Source: Microbacterium sp. MM2322 (GTDB lineage Bacteria > Actinomycetota > Actinomycetes > Actinomycetales > Microbacteriaceae). From it: a stretch of 64,000 nt of DNA. A model generated the notes under the pieces. That model saw only the letters and a program-made list of their open reading frames with translations, had not been told where the DNA came from and did not search any database. The stretch covers positions 434,001-498,000 of the forward strand of contig NZ_OZ075067.1 in the NCBI RefSeq assembly GCF_964186585.1, read 5' to 3'. Shown one piece after another: positions 32,037 through 39,858 of this stretch (the stretch's first letter is position 1; every line of letters begins with the position of its first letter). The position numbers and the translations under genes were made by a program.

Positions 32037-34514
32037 TCAGCGCGCGATACGGACTGCGCCGGACGTGCGGCTCGTGGTCTCGTAGCCGCTGAGGCTGCCC
32101 GTGACCCGCACCGTCAGGGCGTCACCGCGGTCGCCTCGGGCGACCGTGTACGTCGCCTTCGTCGCGCCCGAGATCGGCTTGCCGCCGTTCAGCCACTGGT
32201 ACGACAGCCGCGTGCCCGCCGTCCACGTGCCGGCGCGAGCGGTCAGCGTCTTGCTGACCTTCGCGCTGCCCGTGATCTTCGGGGTCGTCGCGCTCAGCGA
32301 ACCCTTGGCCACCTTCGCGGTCGCGGCCGAGGTCTTCGCCGCGGTCGTGTACCCCGTGAGGGTGCCGGTCACGCGCACCGAGATGCGCGCTCCCGCGTCC
32401 GACGCCGTCAGCCGGTGCGTCGCGGTCACGGCGCCGCGGATCGGTGCGCCGTCCCGCATCCACTGGTAGGTTAAGGCGGCGCCCTTCGTCCACGCGCCGG
32501 GCTTCGCCGTGAGGGCGGAGCCGACCTTGGCCGTGCCGCTGATCGACGGCGTGCCGACCGTCAGGGCGGCGGGAGCCACCGTGACGACCCGGTCGACGCG
32601 GGCGCGGTTGCCGGCGGCATCCGTTGCGACGTAGCGGAGCGTGTACGTGCCGAGCTTCGTGGTGTCGACCGTGCCGCGGACCTTCAGCGATGCCGTGACG
32701 TCGCCGTCGACGGTGTCGCGAGCCGTGACACCGGCGAGGGCGTCGAACCGGGCGCCGAAGCGGACGGTGGTGGATGCCGGGGCGCTGATCTCGGGCTTCA
32801 CGAAGTCCTCCCGCAGGCCCGCGTCGCGGAAGTGCGAGGAGTGCATGCCGAACGAGTCCTTCAGGTGCGGCATCCAGCAGGCATCGTTGTGACGGCCCTC
32901 GGGGTAGACGGCCCACGTGTGGGGCACGCCCTTCTCGGTGAGCTTCGTGTCCATCGACCGCGCGGCGTCATCGAAGCGGTACTCGTCGAACTCGCACGCG
33001 TCGAAGTAGTAGTCGAACTTCTTCAGCTGCTTCGTCGACAGGCCGTCGACCTGCGTGAGCGGGGTCGGGAGCGTCGAACCGGAGTAGCTCAGCGAGCCGA
33101 TGTGCGAGGCGATGGAGGAGAACATGCCGGGGTTCGACAGTCCGAGCGACCACGCGCCGAAGCCACCCATCGAGACGCCGGTCAGGGCGCGGAAGTCGCG
33201 GCCCTCGAGCGTGCGGTACTCCTTGTCGACGAGGGGAACCATCTCGGTGAGGAACATGCTGCGCCACGGCGTGCCGCCGTCGGGCTGGTCGGAGTACCAG
33301 AGCGATTCGCCGTCGGGCATGATGACGATGGACTCGGCGAGACCCTGCTTCCAGAGGCCGTCGAGGACGTCGTCGATGTCGCGAGGCTCCCACTCGCGGC
33401 TGCCGCCGTTGATGCCGTGCAGGAGGTACACGACGGGGTACTCGCGGTCGGGCTGGCTCAGGTACGACGGGGGCAGGTAGGTCGCGAACTCGCGCGGCTG
33501 GCCCTCGAGGTCGGAGTCGACCGTCTCGCGGAAGAAGCGCGAGTCGTTGCCCGTCTCGCGGAGCGTCGTGGCGTCGATGTGGAGGAACTGCTGCGATGCG
33601 GGCTGGTACGTGTACGGCTCGCCGTCACGCGTGCCGGTGATCGCCCGGTTGGTGTCGACGATGAGCGAGCCGTTCTCGCCCGTGACGACCTCGACCTCGC
33701 TGTCGGCGAGGGTGAGGCTGCCCGACTCCTTCATCCAGTCGCGCAGCTCGCGGGCGCGTCGCTCCTTCGAGCGGCCATCGTGGAAGTAGCCCTTGTCGAG
33801 CGTCTTCAGGTACGCGTCGACGTCGCCGGCCGCGAGAGCCTTCTTCTGCGTCTCGAGAACCTTCGCGACGGCGGTGGACTGCGCCGCCGTCGCCCGGGCG
33901 CCGGTGATGCCGTACACATTGGCGCGGACCGCATCCTTCGAGTAGATCCCGACGGGGCCCTCGTACCAGCCGCCGCCGCCGTTCATGTCGTAGAGGCGCA
34001 CCGCGAGGGTGTTCTCGCCGCCGAAGTTGGGGGCGTCGGCCGGGACGGGATAGAGGCGCTTCTCGAACCACTGGCTGCTCGCCGCAGGGGGCATGGTGCC
34101 GGACCCGCCGATGCGCTGGCCGTTGAGGAAGGCCTCGTCGACGTCGTCGAGGAACCCGAGCGAAGCCACGAGGTTCGTGCCTTCGGCGCCTGCGGGGAGG
34201 GTGAATGTGAGGCGGTACCAGCCGAAGCCGTCGTAGTCGGCGAACGGGGTGCCGTCGCCGGGGACCGTGATGTCCTGCCAGGCGGAGTCGTCGAAGTCCG
34301 GTGAGGCGTACGACGGGTCGTCGCCCTTCGCGAACTTCCAGGTGCCCGCGAGATCGAGCGAGACGCTGTTTGCGGCGGCGGCGGAGTTCGCGCTGACGGC
34401 GGTCGTCGGCGCGGACGGCGCAGCCGAGGCGGGGACGGCGATGCAGAGGGATGCCGCGACTGCGGCCACTGCGGTGATGGCGGCCAGGCGCCGCCTCGGA
34501 ACGTGATGGTTCAC
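32037..34514 (-). CDS. secreted multidomain esterase with SnoaL-like and Ig-like domains
   Basis: 825-aa exported protein. Residues 1-31 are a signal peptide (RRR, hydrophobic core, ASAA). Residues about 50-200 form a galactose-binding jelly roll like those of beta-galactosidases (DLAGTWKFAKGDD, WYRLTFTLP). Residues about 205-320 look like a SnoaL/NTF2-type cone (VLETQKKALAAGDVDAYLKTL). An esterase-D-type alpha/beta hydrolase follows (about 335-590), with PVVYLLHGINGG, nucleophile Ser448 in GVSMGG and His542 in PEGRHNDACW. A cadherin-like domain (595-665) and two Ig-like repeats (YQWMRDG, YQWLNGG) end the chain. GTG 34514 has AGGAG upstream. Two operators shared with the GH42 operon sit in its promoter. 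It probably removes acyl groups from a galactan-type substrate; the substrate is inferred from regulation. Confidence 0.85.
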   Translation of the reverse strand: MNHHVPRRRLAAITAVAAVAASLCIAVPASAAPSAPTTAVSANSAAAANSVSLDLAGTWKFAKGDDPSYASPDFDDSAWQDITVPGDGTPFADYDGFGWYRLTFTLPAGAEGTNLVASLGFLDDVDEAFLNGQRIGGSGTMPPAASSQWFEKRLYPVPADAPNFGGENTLAVRLYDMNGGGGWYEGPVGIYSKDAVRANVYGITGARATAAQSTAVAKVLETQKKALAAGDVDAYLKTLDKGYFHDGRSKERRARELRDWMKESGSLTLADSEVEVVTGENGSLIVDTNRAITGTRDGEPYTYQPASQQFLHIDATTLRETGNDSRFFRETVDSDLEGQPREFATYLPPSYLSQPDREYPVVYLLHGINGGSREWEPRDIDDVLDGLWKQGLAESIVIMPDGESLWYSDQPDGGTPWRSMFLTEMVPLVDKEYRTLEGRDFRALTGVSMGGFGAWSLGLSNPGMFSSIASHIGSLSYSGSTLPTPLTQVDGLSTKQLKKFDYYFDACEFDEYRFDDAARSMDTKLTEKGVPHTWAVYPEGRHNDACWMPHLKDSFGMHSSHFRDAGLREDFVKPEISAPASTTVRFGARFDALAGVTARDTVDGDVTASLKVRGTVDTTKLGTYTLRYVATDAAGNRARVDRVVTVAPAALTVGTPSISGTAKVGSALTAKPGAWTKGAALTYQWMRDGAPIRGAVTATHRLTASDAGARISVRVTGTLTGYTTAAKTSAATAKVAKGSLSATTPKITGSAKVSKTLTARAGTWTAGTRLSYQWLNGGKPISGATKATYTVARGDRGDALTVRVTGSLSGYETTSRTSGAVRIAR

Positions 34515-34563
34515 GGACTCCTACTTCCTTGTGGGATGCCGGGCGTCGCTGCCCGACTGTGAC

Positions 34564-34577
34564 TGTGCACGTTCACG
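34564..34577. promoter_or_regulatory. galactoside operator, esterase gene, distal
   Basis: TGTGCACGTTCACG, one of the TGTGnACGTnCACA set, 50 bp upstream of the esterase start and 33 bp (about three helical turns) from the proximal site. Confidence 0.75.
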
Positions 34578-34596
34578 GAATCGCTGAGCAATGTGC

Positions 34597-34610
34597 TGTG
34601 AACGTGCACA
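34597..34610. promoter_or_regulatory. galactoside operator, esterase gene, proximal
   Basis: TGTGAACGTGCACA, just downstream of the presumed -10 box of the esterase gene; the same sequence as the GH42 operators read on the other strand. Confidence 0.8.
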
Positions 34611-34613
34611 CAG

Positions 34614-34643
34614 AGAGTCGCACCGTGCCGCGCACAATGTCAA
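34614..34643 (-). promoter_or_regulatory. promoter of esterase gene
   Basis: On the minus strand TTGACA (34638-34643), 18 bp, GACTCT (34614-34619). The geometry equals that of the GH42 promoter, including an operator immediately after the -10 box. Confidence 0.6.
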
Positions 34644-34677
34644 CGACGGACGCGCGGCGTGCGCATACGTGCACGCG

Positions 34678-35712
34678 TCAGGCGGAGGCGCGCCAGACCA
34701 CGGGGCAGTCGAGGACGCGCCCGCTCGTGCCGGGGGCTTCGCCGCGGAGCTGCCGCAGCACCGATTCGGCCGCTGCGCGCCCGAGCTCGCCGGCCGGCTG
34801 GTGGACGGTCGAGAGCGGGGGATCGCAGCGGAGGGCCCACGAGCTGTCGTCGAAACCGACGATGCCGACGTCGTCGGGCACGATCTTCCCGGCTGCCTGG
34901 AGGACGTCCATCGCTCCGGCGGCCACCGCATCGCTCGAGGCGAAGACGCCGTCGATGTCGGGCGCACGTTCGAGCAGTGCACGCATGCCCGCCTGGCCGT
35001 CGGAGTAGGAGTAGAGGGGGATGGGTTCGACGAGCTGCGGGTCGAAGCGGCTGCCGAGGGCGTCGACGAATCCCGCGAGACGGTCCGACCCCGAGTCCCG
35101 ATCGAGAGCCGAGGCGATCATCCCGATGCGCTCGCGTCCCGTTCCGATCAGGCGATTCGTGATCTCGCGTGCCGCTCCGCGGTTGTCGATCGCGACATAG
35201 GCGGCGTCGCCGATGTCGCGGGGGTGGCCGACGAAGGCGGCGGGGAGGCCGAGATCGGCGACCGCGCGCGTGATGGGGTCTCCCACGCGGGCCGAGACGA
35301 TGATGACGCCGTCGATCAGTCCGCCGCTCAGGTAGCGCGCGAGGCGTTCGATGTCGCGCGTGGTGTCGGCGATCATGAAGGACAGTTGGTAGTCGGCCTC
35401 CGACAGGGCGGCGTTCGCGCCCAGGAGGATCGACCCGATGTTCGGGTCCTCGACGAAGAGCGAGTGCGGCTCGTGGACGATGAGCCCGATGGCCTGCGAG
35501 CTCTGCATGACGAGGCTCCGGGCCGCACGGTTGGGGACGAACCCGACCTTCGCGATGGCGGCCTCGATGGCCGCGCGGGCCTCTTCCGAGACGTAGGGCT
35601 GGCCGTTCAGCACGCGGCTGACCGTGCCGCGCGAGACGCCGGCTTCGGTCGCCACGTCTTTCACCGTTGCGCGACGGCGTCGGCCGATGACATCCGTGCG
35701 GTCGCTGCTCAC
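34678..35712 (-). CDS. LacI-family regulator of the galactoside regulon
   Basis: 344-aa repressor. HTH: ATVKDVATEAGVSRGTVSRVLNG; hinge: PNRAARSLVMQSSQAIGLIV; sensor domain with GVFASSDAVAAGAMDVL and VGIVGFDDSSWALRCDPPLSTV. The frame is open to 35874, but GTG 35712 is chosen because TACGAT lies 6 nt upstream and the HTH begins where it should. An imperfect copy of the operator (35725-35738) abuts that -10 box, suggesting autoregulation. The gene lies between its two apparent targets, the esterase on one side and the GH42 operon on the other. Confidence 0.92.
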   Translation of the reverse strand: MSSDRTDVIGRRRRATVKDVATEAGVSRGTVSRVLNGQPYVSEEARAAIEAAIAKVGFVPNRAARSLVMQSSQAIGLIVHEPHSLFVEDPNIGSILLGANAALSEADYQLSFMIADTTRDIERLARYLSGGLIDGVIIVSARVGDPITRAVADLGLPAAFVGHPRDIGDAAYVAIDNRGAAREITNRLIGTGRERIGMIASALDRDSGSDRLAGFVDALGSRFDPQLVEPIPLYSYSDGQAGMRALLERAPDIDGVFASSDAVAAGAMDVLQAAGKIVPDDVGIVGFDDSSWALRCDPPLSTVHQPAGELGRAAAESVLRQLRGEAPGTSGRVLDCPVVWRASA

Positions 35713-35718
35713 GCGTTC

Positions 35719-35724
35719 ATCGTA
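35719..35724 (-). promoter_or_regulatory. -10 box of galactoside lacI gene
   Basis: TACGAT on the minus strand, 6 nt (GAACGC) before GTG 35712. Confidence 0.55.
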
Positions 35725-35738
35725 TGTGCACGCACACA
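35725..35738. promoter_or_regulatory. imperfect galactoside operator at lacI gene
   Basis: TGTGCACGCACACA differs at two positions from TGTGCACGTTCACA and directly abuts the -10 box. Confidence 0.55.
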
Positions 35739-35832
35739 TGTGCTGCACACCATCTCTGCGGACTGCCGAGGCAAGTCGGATGCCGATGCGCCCCGTGATT
35801 CCGGGCCAGGACCGCGTGTGCGGGGGGTCGTA

Positions 35833-35862
35833 TTGACATCCAGGATTCGCTCTGCCTACTCT
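35833..35862 (+). promoter_or_regulatory. promoter of GH42 operon
   Basis: TTGACA (35833-35838), 18 bp, TACTCT (35857-35862): one of the clearest -35/-10 pairs in the window. Confidence 0.75.
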
Positions 35863-35875
35863 GTACACGTTCACA
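35862..35875. promoter_or_regulatory. galactoside operator, GH42 operon, proximal
   Basis: TGTACACGTTCACA begins on the last base of the -10 box and covers the expected transcription start. Confidence 0.8.
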
Positions 35876-35907
35876 GAGACTCAATGCGGAGGAACACCGC
35901 TCGATCC

Positions 35908-35921
35908 TGTGCACGTTCACA
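35908..35921. promoter_or_regulatory. galactoside operator, GH42 operon, distal
   Basis: TGTGCACGTTCACA, 46 bp downstream of the first site and 16 bp before the GH42 start codon, in the leader. Confidence 0.8.
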
Positions 35922-35937
35922 GGATTCAGAGGAGAAC

Positions 35938-37953
35938 ATGTCGGCCCCCGCCCGCCCCTTCGCGCACGACGGCATCGCGTTCGGTTGTGACTACAACCCC
36001 GAACAGTGGACGCCCGACGTCTGGGACGAGGACATCGCGCTCATGCGTGAGGCCGGCGTCGATCTGGTCGCCATCAACATCTTCGGCTGGGCTCACGTCC
36101 AGCCCCGCGCCGGTGAATACGACTTCGCCCGCCTGGACGACATCATCGCCCGGCTGCACACCGCCGGCATCCGGATCAACCTCGGTACCGGCACCGCTTC
36201 CACCCCCGCGTGGCTGACGACGGCGCACCCCGAGATCCTCCCCGTCGTCGAGGACGGCACCCGCCGCTACCCGGGTGGCCGCCAGGCCTGGTGCCCGAGC
36301 TCGCCCGTCTACCGCGAGGCGGCCCTCGCGCTCGTCGACGCCGTCGCCGCCCGCTACGGCGCGCACCCGGCTATCGCGCTCTGGCACGTGTCGAACGAAC
36401 TGGGCTGCCACAACGCGCTCTGCCACTGCGACGAGAGCGCCACGTCGTTCCGCGAGTGGCTGCGCGCCCGCTATGGCTCGGTCGAGGCCGTCAACCGCGC
36501 GTGGGGCACGGCCTTCTGGAGCCAGACCTATTACGAGTGGGACGAGATCCTCACCCCGAAGGCGACGCTGTCCAGCCGCAACCCCGGGCAGGTCCTCGAC
36601 TTCCACCGCTTCAGCAGCGACGCCCTCCTTTCGCACTACCGCGCGGAGGCCGAGGCCATCCGCGCCCACAGCGACATCGCGATCACGACGAACTTCATGG
36701 TGACCGCGCACATCGAGAACCTCGACTACTGGTCGTGGGCGGGCGAGATGGACATCGTCGCGAACGACCACTACCTCGACCACCGCCTCGGCGACCCCCG
36801 GTCCGAGCTGGCCTTCGCCGCAGACCTCTCCCGCGGTCTCGGCGACGGCGCGCCGTGGATCCTCATGGAGCACTCGACCGGCGCCGTCAACTGGCAGCCG
36901 CTCAACAAGGCCAAGGCTCCGGGCGAGATGATCCGCAACTCCCTCACGCACGTCGCCCGCGGCGCCGACGGCGTCTGCTTCTTCCAGTGGCGCGCGTCGG
37001 TGCAGGGCAGCGAGAAGTTCCACTCCGCGATGCTTCCCCACGCCGGGACGGACTCCGCCACGTGGCGTGAGGTCGTCGAGCTCGGCGGCATCGTCGATCG
37101 CCTGGCGGAGGTCGCCGGTTCCCGCGTCGTCGCCGACGTGGCCGTCCTCTTCTCGTGGGAGTCCTGGTGGGCGACCCAGAGCGAGACCCGCCCGAGCCAG
37201 TCTCTCGGCTATCTCGACCAAGTGCACGCCGCCTATGGCGCCCTCCACGCGAACGGCCTCACCGTCGACGTCGTGGCCCCCGGCGCCGACCTGTCGGCCT
37301 ACCGCTTCGTCGTGGTCCCCGGCCTCCACCTGATGACCGAAGCGGATGCCGCGGTCCTCACCGCGTGGATCGCCGCCGGCGGCACCGCACTCATCACCTT
37401 CTCGACGGCGATCGTCGACGAGAACGACCGCATCTACACCGGCGGCTACGCCGGACCCCTCCGCGAGGCCATCGGCCTCCACATCGAGGAGTTCGCGCCC
37501 GTCGCGCCCGACGCCGCGCTCACCCTGAGCGACGGCTCGACTGCGCGCCTGTGGTCGGAGCGGTCCCGCACCACCACCGCCGAGGTCCAGGCATCCTTCA
37601 CCGACGGTCCCGCCGCCGGGATGCCGGCGCTCACCCGCAACGCCTCGGGCGAGGGCGCGGCCTGGTACCTCGCTACTCTTCCCAGCGAAGCGGGCTACCG
37701 TGACCTCGTCGCGCGCCTCGCCGATGAGGCGGGAGTGGCTCCTGCTGCAGTCGTCGAGCCCGGCACGGGCGATCTCGAGATCGTCCGCCGCCGCGGTGAG
37801 CTCGCGTCCTATCTCTTCGTGATCAATCACGGCGAGACCGACGTCCACGTCGAATCCGACGGTGTGGACCTCGTGACCGGCACTGCCGTCGCCGGTCGCG
37901 CCACCGTGCCCGCCGGTGCGGTGCGCATCATCAGAGAGGAGGCGGCAGCATGA
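35938..37953 (+). CDS. GH42 beta-galactosidase
   Basis: Cytoplasmic retaining beta-galactosidase of 671 aa. Domain A (TIM barrel, 1-380) opens FGCDYNPEQWTPDVWDEDIALMREAGVD; the acid/base is Glu154 in WHVSNELG and the nucleophile Glu311 in LMEHSTGAVNWQP. The cysteines in RQAWCPSS and CHNALCHCDES form the zinc cluster known in this family. Domain B (trimerisation, about 395-590) and a small C-terminal beta domain follow. ATG 35938 has AGAGGAG upstream. No signal peptide, so it acts on imported galactosides such as galacto-oligosaccharides. The stop overlaps the first permease (ATGA). Confidence 0.97.
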   Translation: MSAPARPFAHDGIAFGCDYNPEQWTPDVWDEDIALMREAGVDLVAINIFGWAHVQPRAGEYDFARLDDIIARLHTAGIRINLGTGTASTPAWLTTAHPEILPVVEDGTRRYPGGRQAWCPSSPVYREAALALVDAVAARYGAHPAIALWHVSNELGCHNALCHCDESATSFREWLRARYGSVEAVNRAWGTAFWSQTYYEWDEILTPKATLSSRNPGQVLDFHRFSSDALLSHYRAEAEAIRAHSDIAITTNFMVTAHIENLDYWSWAGEMDIVANDHYLDHRLGDPRSELAFAADLSRGLGDGAPWILMEHSTGAVNWQPLNKAKAPGEMIRNSLTHVARGADGVCFFQWRASVQGSEKFHSAMLPHAGTDSATWREVVELGGIVDRLAEVAGSRVVADVAVLFSWESWWATQSETRPSQSLGYLDQVHAAYGALHANGLTVDVVAPGADLSAYRFVVVPGLHLMTEADAAVLTAWIAAGGTALITFSTAIVDENDRIYTGGYAGPLREAIGLHIEEFAPVAPDAALTLSDGSTARLWSERSRTTTAEVQASFTDGPAAGMPALTRNASGEGAAWYLATLPSEAGYRDLVARLADEAGVAPAAVVEPGTGDLEIVRRRGELASYLFVINHGETDVHVESDGVDLVTGTAVAGRATVPAGAVRIIREEAAA

Positions 37954-38885
37954 CCGCCACAGAACTCCTCGTGACGCGATCGTCGGCGAAGTCGCCGCGC
38001 GCGAAGCGAATCCCGCGGGCCAAGACCCCGCACAAGGGGGCGATCGCGGTCTTCCTGGGACCGTTCGGCATCCTCTTCCTGCTCTTCTACCTGCTGCCCA
38101 TCGGCTACGCCATCTGGCAGTCGCTGCTGGTCGTCCAGCGCGACGGGCTGTACGGCGAGCCGACCGAGGTGTTCGGCGGTCTGACCCAGTACATCCAGGT
38201 GTTCCAGAACGCGCCGTTCTGGGAGTCCGTCGGCCGCGTCCTGCTCTTCGGCGTCGTGCAGGTGCCCGTCATGCTCGGCCTCGCGCTGCTGTTCGCGCTG
38301 CTGCTCGACTCGCCCGCGCTCAAGGGCAAGAGGTTCTTCCGCCTCGCCTTCTTCGCGCCGTACGCCGTCCCCGGCGTCATCGCGGCGATCATGTGGGGCT
38401 TCCTTTACTCGCCCAACCTGTCGCCGTTCACCGATCTGACCCGCTCGGTCGACTTCCTCTCGCCCGAGATGATCCTCTGGTCGATCGCGAACGTCGTGAC
38501 CTGGGTGTTCGTGGGCTACAACATGCTCATCATCTACTCGGCGCTCCTCGCGATCCCCGCCGAGGTGTACGAGGCCGCGCGTCTCGACGGCGCCGGCCAG
38601 ATCCGCATCGCCTGGTCGATCAAGATCCCCATGGTGGCGCCCGCCATCATCCTCACCGCCGTGTTCTCGATCATCGGAACTCTGCAGCTGCTCGCCGAAC
38701 CCCAGGTGTTCCGCTCCTTCAGCACCGCGGTGTCGTCCTCGTTCACGCCGAACATGACGATCTACGCAACCAGCGCGGTGCCGAACCCCTACCTCGCCGC
38801 GGCCTTCTCGGTCGTGCTGGCACTCGCCACCTGCGTCCTGTCGTTCGCGTTCTTGAAGCTCACCCAGCGGAAGGCCGAGCAATGA
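37950..38885 (+). CDS. sugar ABC transporter permease, MalF type
   Basis: 311-aa membrane subunit with six segments after a 30-residue basic cytoplasmic N-terminus. The EAA loop is EVYEAARLDGAGQIRIAWSI. Family: carbohydrate uptake transporter 1. It overlaps GH42 upstream and the next permease downstream by 4 nt each. No ATPase gene is in the operon, as is usual for CUT1 systems in actinobacteria that share a common MsiK-type ATPase. Confidence 0.94.
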   Translation: MTATELLVTRSSAKSPRAKRIPRAKTPHKGAIAVFLGPFGILFLLFYLLPIGYAIWQSLLVVQRDGLYGEPTEVFGGLTQYIQVFQNAPFWESVGRVLLFGVVQVPVMLGLALLFALLLDSPALKGKRFFRLAFFAPYAVPGVIAAIMWGFLYSPNLSPFTDLTRSVDFLSPEMILWSIANVVTWVFVGYNMLIIYSALLAIPAEVYEAARLDGAGQIRIAWSIKIPMVAPAIILTAVFSIIGTLQLLAEPQVFRSFSTAVSSSFTPNMTIYATSAVPNPYLAAAFSVVLALATCVLSFAFLKLTQRKAEQ

Positions 38886-39781
38886 GCCTCCTCACCCGTA
38901 CCAACGGCGCCTTGGCGACCGACCTGCCGAAGACGCGCGGGCCGCGCGAATCGATCCTCTCGCGGGGCGCGGCGCTGCTCATCATGGGCATCTTCACGCT
39001 CTACTTCCTCGTGCCGATCTGGTGGCTGTTCATCGCCTCCACGAAGGACCGCGGCCAGCTGCTGACCACCAACGCGCTGTGGTTCGCCGACTGGAACCTG
39101 TTCGCCAACATCGGCGACCTGGTCTCGTACAACAACGGCATCTACTTCCGCTGGCTCCTCAACAGCCTCGGCTACGCCGGACTCGGGGCGCTCCTGGCGA
39201 CCGTGTTCGCAGGCATGGCCGGCTACGCGCTCGGCAAGTACCGCTTCCGCGGTCGTGAGGCGTTCTTCAATGTCGTGCTCGGTGGCGTCCTCGTCCCGGC
39301 GACCGCGCTGGCGCTCCCGCTGTTCCTGCTGTTCAGCCAGGTCAACCTGACGAACACGTTCTGGGCGGTCCTGCTCCCCAGCATCGTGAGCCCCTTCGGC
39401 GTCTACCTCGCTCGCATCTACGCGTCGTCGTCGGTTCCGGACGAGCTCATCGAGGCTGCCCGCCTCGACGGTTCGGGTGAGGTCCGCACGTTCTTCACGG
39501 TCTCGACGAGGCTCATGGCCCCGGCGCTCGTGACGATCTTCCTGTTCCAGTTCGTCTCGATCTGGAACAACTTCTTCCTGCCGCTGATCATGCTCCGCAG
39601 CCAGGATCTGTTCCCCGTCACCTACGGCCTCTACACGTGGAACACGCAGCTCAACCAGATCCCCGAGCTCCGCACCTACGTCCTGGTCGGCGCGTTCCTG
39701 TCGATCGTGCCGCTCATCATCGCTTTCCTCTTGCTTCAGCGCTTCTGGCGCAACGGACTCGGCACCGGTTCCGTGAAGTGA
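38882..39781 (+). CDS. sugar ABC transporter permease, MalG type
   Basis: 299-aa partner permease with six segments. Landmarks are GMAGYALGKYRFRGREAFF after the second segment and the EAA loop DELIEAARLDGSGEVRTFFTV. ATG 38882 lies in the stop codon overlap (ATGA) of the preceding permease. Confidence 0.94.
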   Translation: MSLLTRTNGALATDLPKTRGPRESILSRGAALLIMGIFTLYFLVPIWWLFIASTKDRGQLLTTNALWFADWNLFANIGDLVSYNNGIYFRWLLNSLGYAGLGALLATVFAGMAGYALGKYRFRGREAFFNVVLGGVLVPATALALPLFLLFSQVNLTNTFWAVLLPSIVSPFGVYLARIYASSSVPDELIEAARLDGSGEVRTFFTVSTRLMAPALVTIFLFQFVSIWNNFFLPLIMLRSQDLFPVTYGLYTWNTQLNQIPELRTYVLVGAFLSIVPLIIAFLLLQRFWRNGLGTGSVK

Positions 39782-39858
39782 GCTCCCGCCGCGGGCGAAC
39801 CCCTCGGCATCCCTGAAGTACCACCTGTCACCCGATCAAAGATCAGATTGGAAATCCC

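Noticed and set aside
34564..35921. CRP-like sites (TGTGA-n6-TCACA)
   Set aside because: The arms are separated by too few bases and centred on CG, as for LacI-family operators, and a LacI gene lies between them.
34591..37953. 1120-codon reading that would fuse sequence opposite lacI to GH42
   Set aside because: The first 450 codons are antisense to the LacI gene and run through its promoter and operators; GH42 starts at 35938 with its own ribosome site.
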